A stretch of 32,062 bases of DNA, from assembly GCF_937128705.1 (NCBI RefSeq), contig NZ_CAKZMP010000067.1:1-32062 (forward strand), written 5' to 3'. The notes below the pieces were generated by a model. The model worked only from the letters and a program-made list of their open reading frames with translations, was not told where the DNA came from and did no database searches. Origin of the DNA: an uncultured Kiloniella sp. (GTDB lineage Bacteria > Pseudomonadota > Alphaproteobacteria > Kiloniellales > Kiloniellaceae). Made by a program: the position numbers and the translations under genes. Below, piece by piece: positions 24,389-32,062 of this stretch (the first letter of the stretch is position 1; every line of letters begins with the position of its first letter).

Positions 24389-24556
24389 GTGGAGAGAAAA
24401 ATAGACGGATCAAAGGCAACGATGCCCGACAATCAAAAATGTTGCGGTGGAACGCCAGTAAGCAACACAGATGCCTGTTGTAAAGTGGATGAAGTTGCCA
24501 AAGAACAAGGCCAAAAAGGCTGTGGGTGCTCGTGTAGCTCCCCCAAAAGCGCTTAA
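24389..24556 (+). CDS. 55-residue Cys-rich protein, possible metal(loid) chelator
   Basis: A GTG at 24389, with a perfect AAGGAG six bases upstream (24377-24382), starts a 55-residue protein. An ATG in the same frame at 24332 has no ribosome site. Seven cysteines occur in three groups: Cys18-Cys19 in KCCGG, Cys30-Cys31 in ACCK, and Cys45, 47, 49 in GCGCSCSS. The rest is Lys/Asp/Ser-rich and soluble. Paired and alternating cysteines suggest soft-metal or arsenite binding, like a metallothionein or the Cys-pair tails of arsenic-resistance proteins. It starts 57 bases after the ArsR-type gene, so repression by that regulator is likely. I know of no named family for it. Confidence 0.7.
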   Translation: MERKIDGSKATMPDNQKCCGGTPVSNTDACCKVDEVAKEQGQKGCGCSCSSPKSA

Positions 24557-24570
24557 ATCGAGCCATAAAT

Positions 24571-24600
24571 GAAAAAGGCGAAACACAGGGTTTCGCCTTT
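24571..24600 (-). terminator. Terminator between the Cys-rich gene and guaA
   Basis: AAAGGCGAAAC (24574-24584) and GTTTCGCCTTT (24590-24600) form a perfect 11-pair stem with a five-base loop. The longer T-run (five T) is on the minus strand, so it mainly ends guaA transcripts. It can also stop the plus-strand small gene. Confidence 0.88.
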
Positions 24601-24637
24601 AACACAAACGTTTACCGTTAGATTTATTCCAACAGAA

Positions 24638-26191
24638 TTATTCCCACTCAATAGTTCCTGGTGGCTTTGACGTGCAGTCATAGACCACCCGGTTAATTCC
24701 ACGGACTTCATTGATGATGCGGTTTGTCACCCGCCCAAGGAACTCGTGGTCAAAGTGGTAATAATCCGCGGTCATCCCGTCGGTGGAGGTCACAGCCCGA
24801 AGAGCACAGACAAAATCGTAAGTCCGTGCATCCCCCATCACACCAACAGTACGCACGGGCAGCAACACAGCAAAAGCCTGCCAAATCTCATTATAGAGAC
24901 CCGCTTTGCGAATTTCTTCAAGATAGATCGCATCAGCTTTACGCAGGATATCGCACTTTTCAGGCGTTAGCGGCTGTCCTGGGATACGGATTGCAAGACC
25001 AGGTCCCGGGAAGGGATGACGATCAACAAAGCTATCGGGCAACCCGAGTTCACGGCCCAAGCCACGAACCTCATCCTTGAAAAGTTCTCTGAGCGGCTCA
25101 ACAAGCTTCATGTTCATGCGTTCAGGCAAGCCACCAACATTGTGGTGAGACTTGATGGTCACGCTTGGTCCACCTGTGAAAGAAACTGATTCAATTACAT
25201 CTGGGTAGAGCGTTCCCTGAGCAAGGAAATCTGCGCCGCCAATTTTATTGGCTTCTTCCTCGAAAACATCAATGAAGAGGCCGCCAATGGTTTTACGTTT
25301 TTTCTCTGGATCAAACTCATCCCCAAGGGCCGCAAAGAAACGATCAGCGGCATTCACGTGGACCAGCTCAATATTGTAGTGATCTTTAAAGAGAGTAACC
25401 ACCTGCTCGGCTTCGCCCATACGCATAAAGCCGGTATCAACGAAGACGCAAGTCAGCTGCTCACCAATGGCTTCGTGTAAAAGAACGGCAACAACAGAAC
25501 TGTCTACACCACCAGAAAGACCACAGATAACTTTACCGTCACCGACTTGTTCGCGGATGGCCTCTACCTTTTGATCTTTAAAGGCAGCCATTGTCCAATC
25601 GCCAGTACAGCCCGCAACGCCGTGGGTGAAGTTCTTCAAAAGCTGCGCACCATGCGGCGTGTGATAGACTTCCGGGTGGAACTGAACCGCGTAAAACTTT
25701 TTATCATCGTTGGCAACAGCGGCACAAGGCGCGCCCTCAGAGGTTGCAACAACCCTAAAGCCCGATGCTAGCTTACCAACACGGTCACCGTGGCTCATCC
25801 AGACCTGTTCCTGGGTGCCAACACCCCATACACCATGGAAAAGGGCACAGTCTTCGGTAATATCAATAATCGCCCGACCAAATTCCTGATGGTCAGAAGT
25901 TTCAACTTTACCGCCAAGCTGTTCCATCATGGTCTGCTGACCATAACAAATTCCCAACACAGGCACGCCCATTTCAAACACCTTTGTCGGTGCAGACGGG
26001 GCATCATCCCAAGTTACAGAGGCAGGACCACCGGAAAGGATGATGGCTTTTGGCGCATAGGCATCCAGAAAAGCATCATCTATGGCGTTAAAAGGATGGA
26101 TCTCGGAATAGACGCCGCTTTCACGCACACGACGTGCAATCAGCTGGGTAACCTGAGACCCAAAATCAATAATGAGAATACGATCAGTCAT
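24638..26191 (-). CDS. guaA: GuaA, glutamine-hydrolysing GMP synthase
   Basis: GuaA converts XMP to GMP with ATP and glutamine, the last step of GMP synthesis. The 517-residue protein has a class I glutaminase domain with nucleophile Cys82 (GICYGQQ), His172 and Glu174 (FHPEVYHT). An ATP-pyrophosphatase domain follows, with P-loop SGGVDSS at 226-232. The C-terminal dimerisation domain ends IEWE. No key residue is missing. Its pathway partner guaB lies 2.6 kb away on the same strand, separated by two unrelated genes. The ribosome site before the ATG at 26191 is weak. Confidence 0.98.
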   Translation of the reverse strand: MTDRILIIDFGSQVTQLIARRVRESGVYSEIHPFNAIDDAFLDAYAPKAIILSGGPASVTWDDAPSAPTKVFEMGVPVLGICYGQQTMMEQLGGKVETSDHQEFGRAIIDITEDCALFHGVWGVGTQEQVWMSHGDRVGKLASGFRVVATSEGAPCAAVANDDKKFYAVQFHPEVYHTPHGAQLLKNFTHGVAGCTGDWTMAAFKDQKVEAIREQVGDGKVICGLSGGVDSSVVAVLLHEAIGEQLTCVFVDTGFMRMGEAEQVVTLFKDHYNIELVHVNAADRFFAALGDEFDPEKKRKTIGGLFIDVFEEEANKIGGADFLAQGTLYPDVIESVSFTGGPSVTIKSHHNVGGLPERMNMKLVEPLRELFKDEVRGLGRELGLPDSFVDRHPFPGPGLAIRIPGQPLTPEKCDILRKADAIYLEEIRKAGLYNEIWQAFAVLLPVRTVGVMGDARTYDFVCALRAVTSTDGMTADYYHFDHEFLGRVTNRIINEVRGINRVVYDCTSKPPGTIEWE

Positions 26192-26397
26192 GGATGGAAC
26201 TCATGCTCCGCAATAAGCCCGACACCATCATTGGCAAATCCAATCAAAGGTATCCAGGGCACGTTCAATTTCACGTCCCTTACCTGCCGGAAAGCGCGAC
26301 AAATGTCAAAGACAGAAACAGCTCTTTTGCCTGTTTGAGGCTCTTTTTACAGTAAGCCATAAAAATCGCGTTTCTCTTTTCGTCGCCATTTTTTGAG

Positions 26398-27207
26398 CTA
26401 CGAAAGAAAAACATCCAAAAACGAAACTATCCAGCGACCTAGAATATGATCCGGGTTTGAGTAGATCAGCTTTACGGTCATAAGAATCGACGTCACGACC
26501 AAAAGCGGCCGAATAATCCGCGCGCCGTGCTTCATGGTCATCTGCGCGCCAAGATAACCACCGATCACGGATCCACAGGCCATGATCAAACCAACAGACC
26601 ACACCAGACTGTCACCAAGGATGAAAAACAACAGCGAGGCAAAGTTACTGGTGAAGTTCAACAGCTTCGCATGCGCGGTGGCTTTGAGGATGTTGTACCC
26701 AAGCAGGGTCACTATGGCCAAAGTGAAGAACGACCCCGTGCCGGGACCGAAAAAACCGTCGTAAAACCCAATGCCCGTGCCAAAAAAGAACGCAAAGACA
26801 TTACGGCTGATCCGTTGGTGACGATCTTCATCCCCCAGCTTGCGCTGAAACAGGAAATAGATCGCGATTGCAATCAGCAAAAAGGGAATGGCATTGACCA
26901 GAAAGCTGCTATCAACCGACCGTAAAACAAGCACGCCAGATGCCGCCCCGATAAAGGTCAGAACAATCGGCAGTATCCACGCCTTGATATCCAGATGACC
27001 TTTGCGGATAAAACTAAGCGTTGCTGAAAAAGTTCCAAACGATCCCTGTAGCTTGTTTGTTGCAATTGCCTGAACCGGTGACAGCCCGACAGTCAAAAGA
27101 ACCGGTAGTGTAATCAACCCTCCACCCCCAGCGATCGCATCGACAAAACCTGCAAAAAGACCCGCAGCAAACATCAGAGCAAGAAGCTCGGGAGAAAAGA
27201 AATCCAT
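26398..27207 (-). CDS. TauE/SafE family membrane permease
   Basis: This 269-residue integral membrane protein has about eight hydrophobic segments. Its two glycine-rich half-repeats are AGFVDAIAGGGGLITLP near the N-terminus and GIGFYDGFFGPGTGSFF in the middle. This is the TSUP/TauE-SafE family, whose members export organosulfur or sulfite-type anions, although most close relatives (YfcA-like) have no known substrate. It would be tempting to link it to the sox genes, but they are 25 kb away and probably foreign. AGG lies about nine bases before the ATG. It has its own unit between guaA and the methyltransferase gene. Confidence 0.88.
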   Translation of the reverse strand: MDFFSPELLALMFAAGLFAGFVDAIAGGGGLITLPVLLTVGLSPVQAIATNKLQGSFGTFSATLSFIRKGHLDIKAWILPIVLTFIGAASGVLVLRSVDSSFLVNAIPFLLIAIAIYFLFQRKLGDEDRHQRISRNVFAFFFGTGIGFYDGFFGPGTGSFFTLAIVTLLGYNILKATAHAKLLNFTSNFASLLFFILGDSLVWSVGLIMACGSVIGGYLGAQMTMKHGARIIRPLLVVTSILMTVKLIYSNPDHILGRWIVSFLDVFLS

Positions 27208-27362
27208 TCTGGTGACCTGTCGGAAGAAAAGAGCCGAAAAACAACATCGGAAAAACAGGATCTAGTCCTAACAATCTTTTCTCAGCTTTGCACCAAAGAT
27301 ATTATTCGATCAGGATTGTCAGCGCACATATTGTCCCGGTTACAATATATTACCCTTTCAGA

Positions 27363-28664
27363 CTACGACTGCCTTTCCAGTACTACGCAGAAGAAACCAT
27401 CCAAACCGTGTTGCGCGGGGGATACTTTCATAGCTTCATCGATAAAGGCACAGGGGTCCATGCCTTGCGCTTCCCAGATTTTGCTGACAGGCACGCGTTG
27501 ATAGTTTGGGTGCTTTGCAAGGAAGCTATCAATCTGATCCGTATTTTCTTCATCAAGAACGGAACATGTCGCATAGATCAAGCGTCCGCCAACCTTTACA
27601 CAAGAAGCCCCCTGTTCCAGTACTTTGGTCTGCATATCCTTGTAGTTTGCAAACTTGTCTGACGTAATCCGCAAACGTGCATCCGGTTGGCGTCGCCATG
27701 TTCCACTGCCCGAACAAGGCGCATCGACCAAAACACGGTCAAAACCTTTTGCAGACATCTTCTTCAAATTATCTTTGTTCAGCGTTGCATAGCGGATATT
27801 TTCAATCCCGGCCTTTTCAACACGAGGCTCTGCCCGCTGTAATCGACGGGGATCGATATCCATTGCCACCAACTCGCCGTCGTTTTGCAGCAACGCGCCC
27901 AAGGCAAGAGACTTGCCCCCGGCACCCGCGCAAAGATCAAGCACAGACTGACCCGGCTCTACATCACACAACAGGGCGATAAGTTGTGACCCTTCGTCCT
28001 GTACATCAACCAAACCATCGCGAAAGGCTTTGCAATTTCCGAGGGCTGTGCGCCCCTGAACTCGAATGCCCCAAGGGGAAAACGCCGTCGCGGCCCCTTC
28101 GACATTATCTTTGCCGAGCAGGTCAATTGCCTGATCCCGTTCGCCCTTTAGCACGTTGGCGCGAAGATCAAGACTGGCTTGTTTTTGCAAACCAGCTGCT
28201 TCTGCTTTGGCACCTTCGATACCGAACTGTTTTTCAAACAAAACATAGAGCCAGTCCGGCAGTTCCCCCTGAACCGCTGCGGGCATATCCGGATGGTTAA
28301 GCTCTTGTCCTTGTAGGGTTGCCAAAGCTTCGTTTTCAAATTCGCTAAGGGCACGGGGGCTGTAATCCCCGCCATCGCAGATTTCATCTAACTCAGAAGC
28401 TTTCAGCCCTTCGACCAATGTCGCGTATGATAGAACAAGTGATCGACACCCATCCCCAAGACCTGATTTGATCGTCCACCAATCAAGCCGACATTTAGAT
28501 CGGATCACGCCATAGACCCGTGCAGAGATATCCTTACGATCTTTGGAACCAATAAACCGCCGCGCCCGCAGGTAGCTGTTGACCACCCGATCCATGGGCA
28601 GAGATGAGTCCATAACTTCGGTCAGAAGTTCGATTGATGTCTGGATGCGGCCTGATGGTCTCAC
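27363..28664 (-). CDS. RsmB/NOP family rRNA cytosine-C5 methyltransferase
   Basis: This 433-residue SAM-dependent RNA methyltransferase of the RsmB/Nop2 group is expected to make m5C in 16S rRNA. The SAM loop is VLDLCAGAGGKSLALGALL (from about 241). Motif IV DAPCSGSGTWRRQPD holds Cys317, which releases the product. Motif VI YATCSVLDEEN holds Cys367, the nucleophile. The N-terminal 130 residues are helical, as in RsmB-like enzymes, but the full NusB domain is not obvious. The start is a GTG at 28664 with AAGAGA upstream; no ATG fits before the conserved part. Exact target C967 is inferred. Confidence 0.88.
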   Translation of the reverse strand: MRPSGRIQTSIELLTEVMDSSLPMDRVVNSYLRARRFIGSKDRKDISARVYGVIRSKCRLDWWTIKSGLGDGCRSLVLSYATLVEGLKASELDEICDGGDYSPRALSEFENEALATLQGQELNHPDMPAAVQGELPDWLYVLFEKQFGIEGAKAEAAGLQKQASLDLRANVLKGERDQAIDLLGKDNVEGAATAFSPWGIRVQGRTALGNCKAFRDGLVDVQDEGSQLIALLCDVEPGQSVLDLCAGAGGKSLALGALLQNDGELVAMDIDPRRLQRAEPRVEKAGIENIRYATLNKDNLKKMSAKGFDRVLVDAPCSGSGTWRRQPDARLRITSDKFANYKDMQTKVLEQGASCVKVGGRLIYATCSVLDEENTDQIDSFLAKHPNYQRVPVSKIWEAQGMDPCAFIDEAMKVSPAQHGLDGFFCVVLERQS

Positions 28665-28687
28665 TATAAATCTCTTGTCTTAGCTGG

Positions 28688-28722
28688 AAAGAAAAAGGCG
28701 ACACCCTTTACAGGGGGCCGCC
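28688..28722 (-). terminator. Terminator of guaB
   Basis: On the minus strand a 26-base hairpin (complement of 28697-28722) has ten pairs in two stems, one C-T mismatch and a GNRA-type GTAA loop. It is followed by TTTTTCTTT. It lies 65 bases after the guaB stop. Confidence 0.85.
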
Positions 28723-28787
28723 CTTAAAATAATCGATTAGAGAGTAGAAACCAAACGTTGTTTCTTACCCCTAATAACCGTTATCTT

Positions 28788-30257
<1,470 letters not shown>

Positions 30258-30425
30258 CTATCCCTTAGACGCAAGGAAACCTAGTTTCCCGTTTGGGTGC
30301 CACACCATAGTGGCTAAATCCGATTGACGCCGCATTCTACACAGAAGCGAGTTAAAGCCAAGTGATTAAAAGATGACATTTCAATTATTTTATATGCAGG
30401 GCTAAGGCCTCAAAAAGCAGAACAA

Positions 30426-30460
30426 CAAAAAGCCCTGAATTTTCAATTATTCAGGGCTTT
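30426..30460 (-). terminator. Terminator of rlmE
   Basis: AAAGCCCTGAAT (30429-30440) and ATTCAGGGCTTT (30449-30460) form a perfect 12-pair stem with an eight-base loop. On the minus strand it is followed by TTGTTGTT after the T-ending stem. It stands about 30 bases past the rlmE stop. Confidence 0.88.
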
Positions 30461-30491
30461 CATACGTTTACTTTAAGCCTCATTAGCGACC

Positions 30492-31202
30492 TTATTTTTC
30501 CTTAAAGCCTGTCGCAACCAAAAACATTTCCGAGGAGTCTTTCCGGCTGGAATCTGGTTTGAAATGGCGCACGCTTTTAAATTTGGTTTTCACTAACTTC
30601 AACAACTCGGCCTGCGCCCCGCCCTGTAGGACCTTGCCGATAAAACTTCCGCCGGGAACCAGAACTTCCTCGGCAAACATCAGGGCAGTCTCCATCAGGC
30701 CCATAATCCGTAGGTGATCCGTCTGAGGATGGCCCGTTGCCGCCGCCGCCATATCCGACAGAACAATATCGGCAGGTCCATTCAGTTCAGCCTTAAGACG
30801 TGCAGGCGCATCGTCATCCATAAAGTCGCCCTGCAGTAGAACAACCCCGGCAATCGGCTCGACCTCCTGAAGATCCATACCCACGATATGCGCGCCGGGT
30901 CCACAGCGTTCAACAGCGACCTGACACCAGCCCCCTGGGGCGCATCCTAGATCGACAATGCGGGAATTCTTTTTGAAAATTTTAAACTTGTCGTCGATCT
31001 GAGCAATCTTAAAGGCTGCCCGTCCCCGATAGCCGCGCTTTTTGGCTTCTTGAACATAGGGATCGTTGAGTTGACGGTTCAACCAGCGCGCAGAAGAGTT
31101 CGAGCGCCGAGCCGCAGTTTTCACACGGACTTTCAGTCCCCGCCCCGAAGGGTTACTGCTGGGGCGCGAGCCACCTTTTTTGGATTTACCTGAAGAGCTC
31201 AT
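30492..31202 (-). CDS. rlmE: RlmE (FtsJ), 23S rRNA 2'-O-methyltransferase
   Basis: RlmE methylates the ribose of U2552 in 23S rRNA, a late step of 50S maturation. The 236-residue protein has a SAM site VDLGCAPGGWCQVA (83-96). The catalytic tetrad is Lys65 (RAAFKIAQID), Asp150 (IVLSDMA), Lys190 (SFIGKVLQGG) and Glu225 (SSEMFLVATG). The first 40 residues are a basic Ser/Gly/Arg extension absent from the Escherichia coli protein, probably for RNA contact. GGAAGA lies close before the ATG. It is a single-gene unit between guaB and the transporter. Confidence 0.96.
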   Translation of the reverse strand: MSSSGKSKKGGSRPSSNPSGRGLKVRVKTAARRSNSSARWLNRQLNDPYVQEAKKRGYRGRAAFKIAQIDDKFKIFKKNSRIVDLGCAPGGWCQVAVERCGPGAHIVGMDLQEVEPIAGVVLLQGDFMDDDAPARLKAELNGPADIVLSDMAAAATGHPQTDHLRIMGLMETALMFAEEVLVPGGSFIGKVLQGGAQAELLKLVKTKFKSVRHFKPDSSRKDSSEMFLVATGFKEK

Positions 31203-31407
31203 TCTTCCACTTTCTAACTGCCGCTTTCTGACACGTGATCACAGGATCAAAAAAATAATCTTAAACGTACCGAGGCGATGCTATACATCAGGATGAATAA
31301 AACCTCAAATCACGAACGCACCGCGATATCACTCTCACAATAATAACGCTATCTTTTTCCAAACATATCACGTGCAAAGTAAATTATAGACTAAGGATAG
31401 CACACAT

Positions 31408-31445
31408 AAAAAAGCACCCGCCAATTAAACAAAGGCAGGCGCTTT
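31408..31445 (-). terminator. Terminator of the BCCT transporter gene
   Basis: AAAGCACCCGCC (31411-31422) pairs with GGCAGGCGCTTT (31434-31445) over 12 positions including two G-T pairs. On the minus strand the stem is followed by six T. It lies 32 bases after the transporter stop. Confidence 0.85.
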
Positions 31446-31477
31446 CTTTCAAACCGGACTAAAGCGGTATCGACGCC

Positions 31478-32062
31478 TTAATCTACAACAGGAGAATTTA
31501 GTGTGTTGGGCACAGTTGTTTCCATACCTGCACTTTCGCGTTTCCCATCATTATAAATGGCTTTCACAAGGGCAATGCACTGCAAGACCATCACAACAGA
31601 AAAGGGTAACGCCCCGATCACCATGGCCGTTTGAATGGCTTTCAAGCCACCTACCAGCAACAGCGCCGCAACAACAGCCCCCAAAGTCACACCCCAAAAG
31701 ATGATATGAGGGCGTGCTTTCGGTCCCTCGTCACCCGCGGCATTAATCGTGTTTACAATAAGCACCGCGGAATCAGCTGTTGTGACCAGATAAGTCATCA
31801 ACAGAACAACAATCATGACTGACATCAACCATCCAAGTGTGGGAGACAGCATATATTGAACCATTGCAAAAATTTTGTCCCCATCAGGTACACTGAAGAT
31901 TGTATCACCAGCATCCCCATTGAGTGTCAGATCGATGGCAGTCCCCCCCGCCCAAGTAAACCACACAAAACACATGATCGACGGAACAATCATGGCTCCC
32001 AAGACAAATTCTCTGATTGTGCGGCCTTTGGAAATACGGGCAAGGAACAAACCGACAAAAGG
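31478..32062 (-). CDS. BCCT family transporter (C-terminal part only)
   Basis: The reading frame enters from the right edge of the window, so only the last 194 residues are visible. The first of these, PFVGLFLARISKGRTIREFVLG, are the conserved BCCT motif at the start of a late membrane helix. At least four more hydrophobic segments follow (for example MIVPSIMCFVWFTW and LGWLMSVMIVVLLMTYLV), then a short cytoplasmic tail. BCCT proteins import betaine, carnitine, choline or related trimethylammonium compounds, often with sodium, for osmoprotection or as nutrients. The substrate cannot be told, because the binding-site tryptophans lie mostly upstream of the edge. The TTG at 32050 is an internal leucine codon and not a start. 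Confidence 0.88.
   Translation of the reverse strand, partial: PFVGLFLARISKGRTIREFVLGAMIVPSIMCFVWFTWAGGTAIDLTLNGDAGDTIFSVPDGDKIFAMVQYMLSPTLGWLMSVMIVVLLMTYLVTTADSAVLIVNTINAAGDEGPKARPHIIFWGVTLGAVVAALLLVGGLKAIQTAMVIGALPFSVVMVLQCIALVKAIYNDGKRESAGMETTVPNTLNSPVVD

Noticed and set aside
25790-26338. Open frame antisense to the 5' part of guaA
   Set aside because: It is opposite a complete GuaA with all catalytic residues and shows no domain or ribosome site.
26398-27207. TauE/SafE permease as part of the sox sulfur pathway
   Set aside because: It is 25 kb from the sox block, on the other side of a probable chimeric junction, and most YfcA-like members have no proven sulfur substrate.

Overview
The window is mostly core chromosome of a low-to-moderate G+C, probably marine alphaproteobacterium. 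Several features point to the Rhodospirillales and relatives: the order rpsF-rpsR-rplI-dnaB followed by radA-cvpA-purF-SDR, a DUF2794 protein, a SlyX protein, an S6 with a long Gly/Arg/Asp tail, and Der with a long acidic linker. The order-level placement comes from gene content and protein style only; no search was run.

Layout. (1) 1-~1730: the end of soxY, then soxZ, soxA and the first 16 codons of soxB, all on +, in visibly G+C-richer DNA of Roseobacter style. (2) ~1716-1730: an abrupt junction that cuts both soxB (+) and mltG (-). The two genes share only a short overlap here. This is either a contig chimera or a microhomology rearrangement. (3) 1716-6198 (-): mltG, fabF, acpP, fabG and fabD, the fatty-acid synthesis cluster, with a strong hairpin terminator between acpP and fabF. 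(4) 6461-7979 (+): promoter, structured leader, rpsF, rpsR, rplI and a terminator. (5) 8104-15900 (+): dnaB, mlaE-mlaF, radA, cvpA, purF and an SDR oxidoreductase, closed by a bidirectional terminator. (6) 15957-19461 (-): a YfgM-like protein, bamB and der, for outer-membrane protein assembly and ribosome assembly. (7) 19721-24556: an accessory stretch of short units: a small Cys-containing lipoprotein, a DadA-like FAD oxidoreductase (-), a DUF2794 protein, a GGDEF diguanylate cyclase with a degenerate I-site, a GNAT acetyltransferase, slyX (-), and an ArsR-type regulator followed by a tiny Cys-rich protein. (8) 24571-32062 (-): guaA, a TauE/SafE permease, an RsmB-type rRNA methyltransferase, guaB, rlmE and the C-terminal part of a BCCT transporter. 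Many of these end in clear hairpin terminators.

Taken together, most of the window is housekeeping: lipid synthesis, ribosome, replication and repair, purine synthesis (purF, guaA, guaB) and envelope biogenesis. I found no CRISPR array, insertion sequence, prophage, tRNA or rRNA. The points most worth a second look are the sox/mltG junction, the ArsR plus 55-residue Cys-rich protein pair with its inverted repeat, and the structured rpsF leader.
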